Assembly: GCF_036699995.1 (NCBI RefSeq)
Contig: NZ_CP144906.1
Span: 266,501 to 330,500 of the forward strand
DNA: 64,000 bases
Direction of reading: 5' to 3'
Source: Clostridium beijerinckii
GTDB taxonomy: Bacteria; Bacillota; Clostridia; Clostridiales; Clostridiaceae
Shown piece after piece: positions 45,461 through 55,817 of the stretch. Position numbers and translations under genes: made by a program. Below the pieces are notes generated by a model. The model ran no database searches. It was given only the letters and a program-made list of their open reading frames with translations, and had not been told where the DNA came from. Positions within the stretch are counted from its first letter, which is position 1. Each line of letters opens with the position of its first letter.

Positions 45461-47170
45461 ATGAGATTAAAAAAAGTAAAAGATGTGAAAATCATAAGGA
45501 GTATAATAATAATAGTAATTTTATCTTTGATATCTACAATTACTATTGGAGTTTTGGGCTATTTAAATACATCTAAAATGTATGATGCCAACTTGACAAT
45601 GTATAATAATGTTATTCCAAAACTTAGTGATTGGGGTGATGTTAATGGCAGTATGGGCGTTTTAAGAAATACTTTAACAAAAATAATAGATAGACCATTT
45701 GATGAAGCAAATGAAAAGACCATGCTAGAATTAAATGCGAATATAACGGAAATAGTAAATAGACAGGTCAAAGAATCAGAAAATAATTCAGAAGAACACC
45801 AATTAGTTATGAAATTTAAAGAAGAATATGAACAATATTATTCGTACATACCTGGTATTATTGATCAAAGAAAACAAGACTTAACTCCAGATAAAAAGAT
45901 TACAAATGATGCTATGGGGGTATATGGAAATCAAATTGCTCAAGATAATAAGGCATTGGTTCAACTTCAAAAGGATAAAGCTACAAGCGAGATTAATAAA
46001 TCTATGAGTGCATATAGAAAAAATATATTTATGTTTATAAGTATATTGAGTATATCAATTCTGGCTCTGGCGTTTATGTCAACATATATAATATTCATGA
46101 TTAAGAATTCAATTAAAGAATTTGTACATAAAGTTTCGATTTTATCAGAAGGAAATTTCACTGTAAAGTTTGATACTGAATCCACGAACGAATTTGGAGT
46201 GATGCAGAATGCATTAAGCAAGACTATAGCATCTATTGCATCAATTATATCTACAGTAAAGGAAGATTCGAATCTTGTTACAGAACAATCAATAGAGCTT
46301 TCAAGGGTTTCAGAAAAAATGAAGCATTATATAGGAGATGTATCTAGTTCAATTCATGATATAGCAGAAGGATCTAATGAACAATCTGAAAGACTTATGT
46401 CAATAAACAATAATTTAAGTTCTTTTAGTGATAAATTAGATTCAATAACAAGATCTGTAGAGAAAGTGGACAAAAGCACTATTAATATTAGTAATGAAGC
46501 TAATATTAGCGATGAAAGATTGAGAAATATAGGTATATCGATAAATGAAATTGCAGAATCTTATAATGAAGCACAAAGGAAAGTTAATAAATTAAGTTTA
46601 AGTGTAAATAAAATAACAGAAATAACTAATATGATTAATGAAATAGCAGATGAAACTAATTTATTAGCCTTAAATGCAGCTATTGAAGCGGCAAGAGCAG
46701 GTGAAGCAGGTAAGGGATTTTCAATTGTTGCAGATGAAATTAGAAAATTAGCAGAGCAATCTAAAAGTTCATCAGAAGATATTAATAATTTGCTAGGTGA
46801 CATAAGTTCCGAAACTAAATTAGTTGAAGAAACAACAGGTATTGCTAACAAGAAATTAGAGGAGCAGATTCATACAATAGCATCAACCATAGTTTCATTT
46901 AAAGAAATAGTAGAATCTATAGGTGATATAGTTCCTCAAGTTCATGAGATAAATGATTCAATAGTTGATATTAATAATAGAAAAAACAATATAGTAGAAA
47001 ATGTGGAATTATCATCGGCGGTATCGGAAGAAAATTCAGCTGCATCTCAGGAGATATCGGTATCAGCTCATGAAATGGATAATTCAGCACATAAGGTTTC
47101 TAAATCTGCAGAAGAGTTGAAAGATATAATGCAGCAAATTACATCCCAAATTGAGAAGTTTGTTTTTTAA
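45461..47170 (+). CDS. Methyl-accepting chemotaxis protein, four-helix-bundle sensor
   Basis: The 569-residue receptor has TM1 (about 9-31), a helical extracellular sensor of the 4HB type (about 35-185, [20 protein letters not shown]), TM2 (about 187-212), HAMP and a signalling coiled coil with the tip [20 protein letters not shown] near residue 395. The ATG at 45461 follows GGGGGAAG. A loose sigma-D-like sequence, TAAC-N15-TGCGATGT (45396-45422), lies upstream. The ligand is unknown. Confidence 0.93.
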   Translation: MRLKKVKDVKIIRSIIIIVILSLISTITIGVLGYLNTSKMYDANLTMYNNVIPKLSDWGDVNGSMGVLRNTLTKIIDRPFDEANEKTMLELNANITEIVNRQVKESENNSEEHQLVMKFKEEYEQYYSYIPGIIDQRKQDLTPDKKITNDAMGVYGNQIAQDNKALVQLQKDKATSEINKSMSAYRKNIFMFISILSISILALAFMSTYIIFMIKNSIKEFVHKVSILSEGNFTVKFDTESTNEFGVMQNALSKTIASIASIISTVKEDSNLVTEQSIELSRVSEKMKHYIGDVSSSIHDIAEGSNEQSERLMSINNNLSSFSDKLDSITRSVEKVDKSTINISNEANISDERLRNIGISINEIAESYNEAQRKVNKLSLSVNKITEITNMINEIADETNLLALNAAIEAARAGEAGKGFSIVADEIRKLAEQSKSSSEDINNLLGDISSETKLVEETTGIANKKLEEQIHTIASTIVSFKEIVESIGDIVPQVHEINDSIVDINNRKNNIVENVELSSAVSEENSAASQEISVSAHEMDNSAHKVSKSAEELKDIMQQITSQIEKFVF

Positions 47171-47205
47171 TGTTAAAAATAGATAAACATAAATATTAAT
47201 TTATC

Positions 47206-47245
47206 ATGAGAATCTCTATGTTATTAGAATTATAGAGATTCTCAT
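47206..47245 (+). terminator. Terminator after the chemoreceptor
   Basis: ATGAGAATCTCTAT (47206-47219) pairs with ATAGAGATTCTCAT (47232-47245), then TTCT. Confidence 0.8.
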
Positions 47246-47393
47246 TTCTATTATAAATTTAATATATAGGAACTAAGAATAAACGACTTTATTAAAAAAA
47301 CTAGAAACTCCATTTATGTAAGTTTTTATGTGATTAAATTTATTATTTAAGTTATAATATATAATAGTATTTATTGCGTATGGAGGTTTTTTT

Positions 47394-48236
47394 ATGACAG
47401 GACTTGTACTTGAAGGCGGAGCATTCAGAGGATTATTTACAGCAGGTGTGTTAGACGGATTTTTGGATATAAAAGCAGAAATAAAGTATATAGTAGGGGT
47501 ATCTGCAGGCGCTACTAACGCATATTCGTATGTTTCTAAGCAAAGAGGAAGAAACTTAGAGATAATGGAAAGATTTATGGATAATAAGAGGTATATCAGT
47601 TATAGAAATTTAATTAGATGTAAATCTCTTATGGATTTAGAATTTGTATTTGACGAGATACCTAATAAGCATTGTCCATTTGATTATAAGGCATTTTATG
47701 AATTTGATGGAAAGATGTTAGCAGGTGCTTTTAATATTGAGACTGGGAAGAATGAGTATTTTGATAAAGATTTATTGGATAAGAGGAATTCAATTCTTAG
47801 AGCAAGTATAGCAATACCATTAGTATTTCCATTTGAAAAGATAGATGGACAATATTATGCTGACGGAGGTCTTTCAGAGCCTATACCAATTAATAAGTCA
47901 ATAGAGGATGGCAATGACAAACATATAATAGTATTAACAAGGAATGAAGGGTATAGAAAGGCAAAATCTAAAGCCAATGAAGTGACTTATAGACTTTATA
48001 AAAATAAGTATCCAAAGCTTGCAGATGTACTAAAAAATAGGCATATTAAATACAATCAGCAACTTGATTACTGCAAAGAATTAGAGGAAAGTGGAAAAGC
48101 ATTTATAATAAGACCAAGTATAAGTATGGATATAAGTAGATTTGAGAGAAATAAAAGTAAACTAAAAGCAATATATCAAAATGGGTATGATTTGATTATT
48201 CAAAATAAAGAAAAAATACTTAAGTATATTGGATAA
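47394..48236 (+). CDS. Patatin-like phospholipase
   Basis: The 280-residue protein is a patatin/RssA-type serine hydrolase. It has the oxyanion stretch LEGGAFRGLFTAGVLDGF, the nucleophile Ser37 in GVSAGA, and the catalytic Asp in YYADGGLSEPIPI, so the Ser-Asp dyad is complete. It has no signal peptide and is likely a cytosolic lipid acyl hydrolase; the substrate is unknown. The ATG at 47394 has TGGAGG. It is monocistronic. Confidence 0.92.
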   Translation: MTGLVLEGGAFRGLFTAGVLDGFLDIKAEIKYIVGVSAGATNAYSYVSKQRGRNLEIMERFMDNKRYISYRNLIRCKSLMDLEFVFDEIPNKHCPFDYKAFYEFDGKMLAGAFNIETGKNEYFDKDLLDKRNSILRASIAIPLVFPFEKIDGQYYADGGLSEPIPINKSIEDGNDKHIIVLTRNEGYRKAKSKANEVTYRLYKNKYPKLADVLKNRHIKYNQQLDYCKELEESGKAFIIRPSISMDISRFERNKSKLKAIYQNGYDLIIQNKEKILKYIG

Positions 48237-48420
48237 TATTTAAATATAATATTTTAGAGAAGCATTTTTAAATAGATAAATTAGTATGTATTGTGAATGT
48301 GCTTAAGTAGAATAGAACTAATTTTAAAATCTGCAAATGTAGGATTCTAGCTGTTTTTGATGTATAATGTACTAATAAAATATAAAATTTTAGACAATAA
48401 AGCGAACAAGGGAGATATAT

Positions 48421-49122
48421 ATGTTTACATCCAATAGCAAAACACCTAAAGTATATCATCAAGTTATAGAACAAATTAAGAACAACATAAAAAGTGGTAA
48501 ATTAAAAAAGGGAGATAGATTACCATCAGAAAGAGAAATGTCAGAATCTCTAGGAGTATCACGTGCATCAATAAGAGAGGCATTGAGAGCGTTAGAAGTG
48601 GTAGGGCTTGTGGAAAGCAGGCAAGGCGCAGGAAATTATATAAAAACTAATTTTGATAATTCATTATTTGAACCTCTTTCTGTCATGTTTATGTTACAAG
48701 AAAGTTCAATTGAAGAAATGTATGATTTAAGAGAAACATTAGAGCTTCGTTGTGCTAGGTTATCCGCTAAAAATATAGAAAATAATGAGCTGGAGCTTTT
48801 AGCAGCAATATTAGATAGAATGTATATAGCAGAAAATGAGGTCGAGAGTCTTGAACTTGATATTAAGTTTCATTATTTAATAGCGAAAACCTCAAGAAAT
48901 ACTTTGCTTATAAATGTTCTTGAAGTTATATCCCAGCTTATGGATGAATTCATTCGAAAATCAAGAGCGCAAATTTTACATACAGGAAAAACTAGGGGGA
49001 ATTTATTAGAGATTCATGAGAATTTAGTAAGGGCTTTGAAATGCAGAGATGCTAATAAAGCTCATAATGCTATGGTAGAGCACTTTGATTTAATTCGAGA
49101 AGCCTATGGGTATAAAAAATAA
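48421..49122 (+). CDS. FadR/LldR-type GntR-family regulator of lactate utilisation
   Basis: The 233-residue protein has a GntR winged helix (about 10-75; LPSEREMSESLGVSRASIRE, ALRALEVVGLVESRQGAGN) and a C-terminal FCD effector domain (about 90-225; MYDLRETLELRCARLSAKN and metal-site histidines in FHYLIAKTS). This is the LldR/PdhR/GlcC branch, often lactate- or glycolate-responsive. It is followed by an etfB-etfA-lactate dehydrogenase operon whose promoter carries a palindrome AATTGGT-CAT-ACCAATT of the LldR type. The ATG at 48421 has AAGGGAG. A local repressor role is inferred. Confidence 0.88.
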   Translation: MFTSNSKTPKVYHQVIEQIKNNIKSGKLKKGDRLPSEREMSESLGVSRASIREALRALEVVGLVESRQGAGNYIKTNFDNSLFEPLSVMFMLQESSIEEMYDLRETLELRCARLSAKNIENNELELLAAILDRMYIAENEVESLELDIKFHYLIAKTSRNTLLINVLEVISQLMDEFIRKSRAQILHTGKTRGNLLEIHENLVRALKCRDANKAHNAMVEHFDLIREAYGYKK

Positions 49123-49140
49123 AAATATACTGTTTTAAAA

Positions 49141-49196
49141 ATAAGATGGATAAAAGATAATCGTCAGTGAGGTTATTTTTTTTATCCATTTTATTT
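49141..49196 (+). terminator. Terminator after the FadR-type gene
   Basis: ATAAGATGGATAAAAGATAA pairs imperfectly with TTATTTTTTTTATCCATTTTAT across a 12-base loop, followed by TTTT. Confidence 0.75.
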
Positions 49197-49338
49197 TTGT
49201 TATATTTTAAACAAAAAATGTTAAATTATGATCAATTAAAAATATAAATTGAATTTTTATTAAATTTTATATAAGCAAAAAGATATAGAATATGAGGCAC
49301 TAAGGAGTATATTGGAATAAAGACAATGTAAACATTTT

Positions 49339-49356
49339 CTGTTAAATAAATAACAA
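49339..49356. promoter_or_regulatory. Rex-like site at the lactate operon
   Basis: CTGTTAAATAAATAACAA matches the Rex palindrome TTGTTA-N6-TAACAA except for its first base. It lies directly upstream of the -35 box of the lactate operon promoter. Confidence 0.5.
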
Positions 49357-49359
49357 TAC

Positions 49360-49388
49360 TTTACAAACTATATTTTGGAAAGTATAAT
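49360..49388 (+). promoter_or_regulatory. Lactate operon promoter
   Basis: TTTACA (49360-49365), a 17-base spacer and TATAAT (49383-49388) form a strong vegetative promoter about 260 bases before etfB. The leader 49414-49645 holds no convincing gene. Confidence 0.75.
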
Positions 49389-49396
49389 TAAGTTGA

Positions 49397-49413
49397 AATT
49401 GGTCATACCAATT
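49397..49413. promoter_or_regulatory. LldR-type operator
   Basis: AATTGGTCATACCAATT is a perfect inverted repeat with a 3-base centre, of the TTGGT-N3-ACCAA form known for LldR/GntR-FadR regulators. It begins where transcription would start, so binding would block the promoter. Confidence 0.75.
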
Positions 49414-49645
49414 TAAGATTGATATGACATGTTGAGAAAGAGGAGGAATAAATTAGTTTTATTGTGACTCTAGCAAAAACTATTATATATAGCGGAATAA
49501 TTAAACTGATATTGGATTTTATCAAGAAGTATATTGGAATAAGTTTTAAAAGTTTGTTTATTCCACATTGTTTTGACAAGACTACTACTATTACTTTGCC
49601 AATCAGTGTTTGGAATTTAAAATACAGTTTTAGGAGGAAGTTATC

Positions 49646-50434
49646 ATGAATATTTTAGTTTGCATTAAGCAGGTACCAGGAACATCTAAAGTTGAGGTTG
49701 ATCCAGTTACAGGAGTTTTGAAAAGAGATGGCATAGACTCCAAAATGAATCCATATGATTTGTATGCTCTTGAAACAGCTCTTAAGATTAGAGAGAGCGA
49801 AGGAGGTACTGTTAAAGTCTTAAGTATGGGTCCTAATCAAGCTTTAAGTGTAATCAAGGAAGCTTACACAATGGGTGCTGATGAAGGTACATTATTATCA
49901 GACAGAAAATTTGGAGGAGCTGATGTTTTAGCTACATCGTATACAATAGCTCAAGGCGTGAAAAAGATGGGAGATTTCGAACTTATTATTTGCGGTAAGC
50001 AAACAACAGATGGAGATACAGCGCAGGTAGGATCTGAAATGGCTGAATGGTTAAACATACCACATGTAGCTAACGTTAAGGACATAGTTAAAGTAGAAGA
50101 CTCAACAATCACAGTTGAAATGGATATGCCAGAAAGTATTGAAACAGTAAAGATAGCGTACCCATGTCTAATAACTGTAGATAAAGGAATTTTCGAACCT
50201 AGGTTACCTTCTTATAGAAAAAAACTTTCAACTAAAGACAGAGAAATAAAGATATTAAGCCTAAAAGATTTTGATGATAAAGATGAGAAAAATTATGGAC
50301 TTAATGGATCACCAACTCAAGTAGAGAGAATATTTCCACCAGAAGTTAATAATGATAGAGAAATGTGGACAGGCAGTTCTAGTGAATTAAGCGGAAAAAT
50401 GGGAGAGAAATTAAAAGAATTGAAATTCATTTAG
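49646..50434 (+). CDS. Electron transfer flavoprotein beta subunit, lactate dehydrogenase-linked
   Basis: The 262-residue EtfB starts [19 protein letters not shown] and holds the AMP/FAD-contact stretch [20 protein letters not shown]. With the EtfA and FAD-lactate dehydrogenase that follow it forms the LctBCD-type complex, which in Acetobacterium woodii couples lactate oxidation by NAD+ to ferredoxin oxidation (electron confurcation). In that complex EtfB carries the confurcating FAD. The ATG at 49646 has TAGGAGGAAG. A second etfB, belonging to butyryl-CoA dehydrogenase, begins at 63593. Confidence 0.93.
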   Translation: MNILVCIKQVPGTSKVEVDPVTGVLKRDGIDSKMNPYDLYALETALKIRESEGGTVKVLSMGPNQALSVIKEAYTMGADEGTLLSDRKFGGADVLATSYTIAQGVKKMGDFELIICGKQTTDGDTAQVGSEMAEWLNIPHVANVKDIVKVEDSTITVEMDMPESIETVKIAYPCLITVDKGIFEPRLPSYRKKLSTKDREIKILSLKDFDDKDEKNYGLNGSPTQVERIFPPEVNNDREMWTGSSSELSGKMGEKLKELKFI

Positions 50435-50490
50435 GTATTAAATATTTAGTAAAGATATCTCACAAAGATAATTAAAGGGGAGAATGCGTT

Positions 50491-51681
50491 ATGGCAAAGT
50501 TAGTAGTAAATCAAGAGAAAATATTAGATATTGATGAGTTAATTAAAATATGTCCTTTTGGTGCCCTTGAAAATAATAATGGAGTTGTTGAAATAAGTGG
50601 AGCATGTAAAATGTGTAAGCTTTGCGTTAAAAAGGGACCTAAAGGAGCTGTTGAATATATAGAGGAGCAAGTCAAAGAGATAGATAAAAGTCTTTGGAAT
50701 GGAATAGGCGTTTATGTTGATCATGTAGATGGAGAAATACATCCTGTTACTTATGAGCTAATAGGAAAGGCAAGAGAATTAGCAGGAAAGATAAATCATC
50801 CAGTATATGCTGTATTTATCGGAAATAATATTTCTCATAAAGCTGAAGAATTATTACATTATGGTGTAGATAAGGTATTTGTATATGATGATGAGGAATT
50901 AAAATATTTTAGAATAGAACCATATACAGCTGCTTTCGGAGATTTTATAAATAATGTAAAACCAACAGCGATCTTAGTCGGTGCTACAACTATAGGTAGA
51001 TCTTTAGCGCCAAGAATAGCTGCTAGATTTAAAACTGGACTTACAGCAGATTGTACAATATTAGATATGAAGGAAAATACAGATTTGGTTCAAATTAGAC
51101 CGGCATTTGGTGGTAATATAATGGCTCAGATAGTTACTCCAAATTCTAGACCTCAATTAGCAACTGTTAGATATAAAGTTATGACAGCACCAAAAAGAAA
51201 TGATGATATTTCAGGAGAAATAGTAGAATGTTCTATAGATAAAGAAAAGCTTTTATCTAAAATTACAGCGCTTAGTATAAAGAAAAAAGATGCTGAAGTA
51301 GGAATAAGTGATGCTGAAGTAATAGTTGCAGCAGGAAGAGGGATTAAATCAGAAAAGGATTTGGAATTAGTAAAAGAATTAGCGAAACTTTTAGGAGCAG
51401 AATTCGCATGTACTAGACCACTAATAGAAGCAGGGTGGGTTGATGCAAAGAGGCAAATCGGATTAAGTGGTAGAACAGTAAGACCAAGACTTATAATAAC
51501 TTGCGGAATATCTGGAGCAGTTCAATTTACAGCTGGAATGAATAATTCGGATTATATATTTGCTATAAATGCGGATGATAAAGCGCCAATATTTAAGGTT
51601 GCTCACTATGGAGTTGTTGGAAACTTATATGAAATAATTCCAGAATTAATAGAAAAAATAAAAATGGCTAAGGAGGCATAG
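50491..51681 (+). CDS. Electron transfer flavoprotein alpha subunit with N-terminal ferredoxin domain
   Basis: The 396-residue EtfA has an extra N-terminal iron-sulfur part (about residues 15-60) with KICPFGALE and CKMCKLCVKKGPKG, as in LctC-type EtfA proteins that take part in ferredoxin-linked lactate oxidation. The ETF alpha domain follows (about 70-250, VGATTIGRSLAPRIAARFKT), and the C-terminal FAD domain has GLSGRTVRPRLIITCGISGA. The ATG at 50491 has AAAGGGGAG. The lactate dehydrogenase gene begins four bases after its stop codon. Confidence 0.93.
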   Translation: MAKLVVNQEKILDIDELIKICPFGALENNNGVVEISGACKMCKLCVKKGPKGAVEYIEEQVKEIDKSLWNGIGVYVDHVDGEIHPVTYELIGKARELAGKINHPVYAVFIGNNISHKAEELLHYGVDKVFVYDDEELKYFRIEPYTAAFGDFINNVKPTAILVGATTIGRSLAPRIAARFKTGLTADCTILDMKENTDLVQIRPAFGGNIMAQIVTPNSRPQLATVRYKVMTAPKRNDDISGEIVECSIDKEKLLSKITALSIKKKDAEVGISDAEVIVAAGRGIKSEKDLELVKELAKLLGAEFACTRPLIEAGWVDAKRQIGLSGRTVRPRLIITCGISGAVQFTAGMNNSDYIFAINADDKAPIFKVAHYGVVGNLYEIIPELIEKIKMAKEA

Positions 51682-51684
51682 GTG

Positions 51685-53088
51685 ATGAGTTATAAAGAAG
51701 TTGAATTAAAAGATTATGAATATATATTATCTATAGCAGAGAATGATTTGGAGAGAGTTTTCTTTAGAGAAGAAATAAATGAAGACTATAGCCATGATGA
51801 ATTAGGCGGAATTAAGAAAATGCCTGATATAGTTATTCAGACTATAAGTGCTGATGAAGTTTCAAAAGTAATGAAATATGCCTATGAGAATGATATTCCT
51901 GTTACTCCAAGGGGATCAGGAACAGGACTTGTTGGAGCAGCGGTTCCACTTAAAGGTGGAATAGTTATAGACCTTAGCAGGATGAATAAAATTTTAGAAT
52001 TAGATGAAGAAAATTTGACTCTTACATTAGAACCAGGTGTATTACTTATGGACATAGGTAAATATGTTCAAGAATTTGATTTATTCTATCCACCAGACCC
52101 AGGTGAAAAATCAGCAACAATCGGTGGAAATATAAGTACTAATGCAGGAGGTATGAGAGCTGTAAAATATGGAGTAACTAGAGACTATGTAAGAGGACTT
52201 GAGGTTGTATTACCAAATGGTGATATAGTAAATTTAGGAGGAAAAGTAGTTAAAAACAGCTCCGGATATGCACTAAAGGATTTAATTGTTGGTTCGGAAG
52301 GAACTTTAGGAATAGTAACAAAGGCTATTTTGAAATTGTTACCACTTCCTAAAAAGGCTTTAAGCTTGCTTATTCCTTTTGAAAGTCTCGAAAGAGCGAT
52401 AGAGACTGTGCCTAAAATAATTAAATCTAAGTCAATACCAACAGCAATTGAATTTATGCAGAGAGAAGCGATACTTGCTGCAGAAGAATTTTTAGGAAAA
52501 AGTTTTCCTGATAAATCATCTGATGCATACCTATTATTAACTTTCGATGGAAATTCCACAGAAGAAATTGAAAAGGATTATGAAAATGTAGCGAATATTT
52601 GTTTAGAAGCTGGAGCTTTAGATGTATTAATCTCAGATACTGAAGAAAGACAAGAATCAATATGGTCAGCTAGAGGTTGTTTCCTTGAAGCAATTAAAGC
52701 ATTAACTACTGAAATGGATGAAGTTGATGTTGTTGTTCCAAGAAATCAAATAGGAAAATTTGTAACTTTCACTCATGAACTTGAACGTACTGCTAATATA
52801 AGAATAAAAAGCTTTGGGCATGCAGGCGATGGAAATCTTCATATATATATATTAAGAGATGACCTTGACCAAGAAGCATGGGAATCTAAATTAAAAGAAG
52901 TTATGCAAATAATGTATGATAAAGCTAAAGAATTAGATGGACAGGTGTCAGGAGAACATGGAATAGGATTTGCAAAGAAAGGATATTTAAAAGAATCACT
53001 TCCAAGTGAATGTATTGGAATAATGCAAGGAATTAAATTAGCTTTTGATCCTAAGAACATATTAAATCCAGGAAAAGTATGTGAATAG
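51685..53088 (+). CDS. FAD-linked lactate dehydrogenase (GlcD/LctD type)
   Basis: The 467-residue flavoenzyme has a FAD-binding type 4 domain (about 35-220; [39 protein letters not shown]) and a FAD-oxidase C-terminal domain (about 225-465; [14 protein letters not shown] and [14 protein letters not shown]). Next to etfB and a ferredoxin-type etfA it is best read as the lactate-oxidising subunit of an electron-confurcating complex rather than a glycolate oxidase. I prefer the ATG at 51685, eight bases after AGGAGG, over the adjoining GTG at 51682. No lactate permease or racemase is encoded beside it. Confidence 0.92.
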   Translation: MSYKEVELKDYEYILSIAENDLERVFFREEINEDYSHDELGGIKKMPDIVIQTISADEVSKVMKYAYENDIPVTPRGSGTGLVGAAVPLKGGIVIDLSRMNKILELDEENLTLTLEPGVLLMDIGKYVQEFDLFYPPDPGEKSATIGGNISTNAGGMRAVKYGVTRDYVRGLEVVLPNGDIVNLGGKVVKNSSGYALKDLIVGSEGTLGIVTKAILKLLPLPKKALSLLIPFESLERAIETVPKIIKSKSIPTAIEFMQREAILAAEEFLGKSFPDKSSDAYLLLTFDGNSTEEIEKDYENVANICLEAGALDVLISDTEERQESIWSARGCFLEAIKALTTEMDEVDVVVPRNQIGKFVTFTHELERTANIRIKSFGHAGDGNLHIYILRDDLDQEAWESKLKEVMQIMYDKAKELDGQVSGEHGIGFAKKGYLKESLPSECIGIMQGIKLAFDPKNILNPGKVCE

Positions 53089-53163
53089 AATAAAAAAGTA
53101 TTTAATTAGAATAATAGCAAATTATAAATATAAGTAATTTAACTAGGCTTTATTTACAAATCA

Positions 53164-53216
53164 AAGCTGTTTCAAAATAGAAATTTAGATTTCTATCTTG
53201 AGACAGCTTATTTTTT
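53164..53216 (+). terminator. Terminator of the lactate operon
   Basis: AAGCTGTTTCAAAATAGAAA pairs with TTTCTATCTTGAGACAGCTT and is followed by ATTTTTT. Bases 53217-53459 are AT-rich with no clear gene or palindrome. Confidence 0.88.
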
Positions 53217-53459
53217 ATTTAGAATGAATTAATCATAAAGCTTTTAAGATTTAATAATTAATTTTTAATTATAAGATAAACTAGATAGCTAAACTTTTAT
53301 CTATGCTTAAGTCAAATAGCCTTCAATAAATAAACCAATATTAGTTTAATAAAACTATATGAAATAATAAAAAATACATTGAAAAATAATTTTAAATAAT
53401 ATAAAATAAGAATATATTAATAGTAAATAATAATAAGTAATAGGAAAGGAGAAAGAGAA

Positions 53460-55814
53460 ATGGATGAATTAGCAATGTCTCGAAGAATTAAAAATTTAAA
53501 GCAGAAGATGTTATCTGAAAAAAGATATGCATCTATCGAACAAGCACTTATAATAACTGAAACTTATAAAGAGAATGAAGATAAGCCAGTTATTATAAAA
53601 AGGGCATTAGCATTAAAAAATTCTCTTTCAAAATTAGAAATTGGCGTCGATGATGAAGAGTTAATAGTAGGTAACCGTACTAAAGGGGTTAGATATGGTG
53701 TTGTTTTTCCAGAGAGCGGTAGCTCATGGATTGATAAAGAATTTGAATCTCTACCAACTAGACCTCAAGACAAATTTAATGTGAATTTAAATGATATAGA
53801 AACATTTCGAAAAGTTATTAAACCATATTGGGATGGACACTCATTAGAGGATGTCATTAGACAGAGATATGGAAAAGAAATTGATGAAATTGCAAAAGTG
53901 GTAAAAATAAATCAAAAAGACCATGCTCAAGGACATATTTGTCCAAATTGCAGAGAGTGGCTTGCTTTAGGTCCAGAAGGAATCAAACAAAGAGCAATTG
54001 AAAAAATGAAGAATGCTACTAAAGAAAATAAGGATTTTTATAAAAGTGTAGTTATCGTTATGGAGGGTGCTCAAGAATTTATGATGAGATACCATAACTT
54101 AATTAAAGAAAAAGCTGAGTCAATCTGTGAGGAAGAATTAGTATCAGATATGCTTCAAGTTGCAGAGATTTGTAAGAATATCTCTAGAAGGCCAGCACAA
54201 ACTTTCCATGAGGCAGTACAAGCAATTTGGTTTCTATTTGTTATACTTCATATGGAATCAAATGCATCATCATTCTCACCAGGAAGAATGGATGAATTTT
54301 TATATCCATATTATGAAAGAGACATACAACTTGGAAATATAAATGATAAAAAGGCTTTAGAAATAATTGAATGTCTTTGGCTTAAGTTTAATGAGATAGT
54401 ATATCTAAGAAATTCTCATAGTGCTAAATTTTTCGCAGGATTTCCTATAGGATTTAATATTGCAATTGGTGGCCAAGATGAAAAAGGTAATGATTTTTCA
54501 AATGAATTATCTTTCTTATTCCTAAAAGCTCAAGAACATTTAGGTCTACCACAGCCTAACTTATCTGTAAGACTTCATAAGAACACATCAGAAAAACTAT
54601 TGAAAGAGAGCATAAAAGTTGTGTCAAAAGGAAGTGGAATGCCACAGTTCTTTAACGATGAATCAATAGTGCCGTCTATGATAGACTTAGGAATTAAAGA
54701 AAAAGATGCAAGAGACTATGCAATTGTTGGATGCGTAGAGCTTACAACTCAAGGTAATAATCTTGGTTGGAGTGACGCGGCAATGTTTAATTTAAATAAG
54801 GTTTTAGAGCTTACTCTAAATGGTGGAAAATGCTTAATTTCAGGAGATTCATTGGCTCAAGACCTAGGGAACCTAACTACTTATGAAAAGTATGAAGATT
54901 TAGAGGAAGCATTTGCTAAGCAAATAGATTATTTCATTGATAGAATGATTTTAGCATGTGAACAAGTAGAAAAAGCTCATATAGATGTTTTGCCTTCACC
55001 ATTTTTATCATCAGTTATTGACGACTGCATTGAGAAAGGAATAGATGTTACAGAAGGCGGGGCAGTATATAATCTGTCAGGAATTCAAATGATACAAGTT
55101 GCAAATTTAGCAGATAGCTTGGCTGCAATAAAACTTTTAGTATACGATGAAAAGAGAATTTCTAAAGAAGATTTGTTAAAAGCTCTTCAAAATAACTTTG
55201 AGGGATATGAAGTGATAAGGGCTATGCTATTAAATCGTGCACCTAAATACGGGAACGATATTGAATTGGTAGATGAAATTGGTGCTAAGTGGGCAAGATA
55301 TTTCAATGGAAAGCTTAAATCTTATACAAACTATCGTGGAGGTAAATATCATACAGGAATGTATACAGTATCGGCCCATGTTCCAATGGGTGAAAATGTA
55401 GGAGCATCTACAGATGGAAGGTGTGCAAAGGCGCCTTTAGCTGATGGGGGTATGTCACCTGTATATGGAAGAGATATTGCAGGACCTACAGCTGTTTTAA
55501 AATCTGTATCAAAATTAGATAATGAATTAACTACTAATGGCGGCTTATTAAATATGAAGTTTTTACCTGAATTTTTTAAGAATCAAACAGGTATAGATAA
55601 ATTCTCAAAATTTTTAAGAACCTTTGTGGATTTAGAAATACCACATATTCAATTTAATGTTTTACGTAAAGAAGATTTATTGGCGGCACAAAAGGATCCT
55701 GAAAGTTATCGTAGTTTAACTGTACGTGTAGCAGGATATACAGCATATTTCACTGAACTTGCAGGAGAATTGCAAAACGAAATTATAGCAAGAACAAGTT
55801 ATAGGGATATATAG
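53460..55814 (+). CDS. Glycyl radical enzyme, PflD-like
   Basis: The 784-residue enzyme has the thiyl-radical site Cys425 with Glu427 in AIVGCVELTTQG and the glycyl radical Gly759 in LTVRVAGYTAYFTEL. The GCVE motif means a dehydratase-type (eliminating) enzyme, not true pyruvate formate-lyase, which has Cys-Cys. Features such as LIVGNRTKG, LPTRPQDKF, HAQGHICPN and GPTAVLKSVSKLDNEL align well from memory with E. coli PflD. PflD and YbiW are reported to open 1,5-anhydromannitol- and 1,5-anhydroglucitol-6-phosphate. An activase and an FSA-type aldolase follow, as in that pathway. The ATG at 53460 has AAGGAGAAAG. Confidence 0.88.
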   Translation: MDELAMSRRIKNLKQKMLSEKRYASIEQALIITETYKENEDKPVIIKRALALKNSLSKLEIGVDDEELIVGNRTKGVRYGVVFPESGSSWIDKEFESLPTRPQDKFNVNLNDIETFRKVIKPYWDGHSLEDVIRQRYGKEIDEIAKVVKINQKDHAQGHICPNCREWLALGPEGIKQRAIEKMKNATKENKDFYKSVVIVMEGAQEFMMRYHNLIKEKAESICEEELVSDMLQVAEICKNISRRPAQTFHEAVQAIWFLFVILHMESNASSFSPGRMDEFLYPYYERDIQLGNINDKKALEIIECLWLKFNEIVYLRNSHSAKFFAGFPIGFNIAIGGQDEKGNDFSNELSFLFLKAQEHLGLPQPNLSVRLHKNTSEKLLKESIKVVSKGSGMPQFFNDESIVPSMIDLGIKEKDARDYAIVGCVELTTQGNNLGWSDAAMFNLNKVLELTLNGGKCLISGDSLAQDLGNLTTYEKYEDLEEAFAKQIDYFIDRMILACEQVEKAHIDVLPSPFLSSVIDDCIEKGIDVTEGGAVYNLSGIQMIQVANLADSLAAIKLLVYDEKRISKEDLLKALQNNFEGYEVIRAMLLNRAPKYGNDIELVDEIGAKWARYFNGKLKSYTNYRGGKYHTGMYTVSAHVPMGENVGASTDGRCAKAPLADGGMSPVYGRDIAGPTAVLKSVSKLDNELTTNGGLLNMKFLPEFFKNQTGIDKFSKFLRTFVDLEIPHIQFNVLRKEDLLAAQKDPESYRSLTVRVAGYTAYFTELAGELQNEIIARTSYRDI

Positions 55815-55817
55815 CAT

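Noticed and set aside
49464..49649. 61-codon open frame in the lactate operon leader, thought of as a permease remnant
   Set aside because: The GAGGAGG upstream is about 15 bases from the GTG, there is no family resemblance, and it overlaps the etfB start.
53460..55814. Calling the glycyl radical enzyme pyruvate formate-lyase
   Set aside because: The active site is GCVE with a single Cys, not the Cys-Cys of pyruvate formate-lyase, and the activase has the extra ferredoxin insert of dehydratase-type systems.
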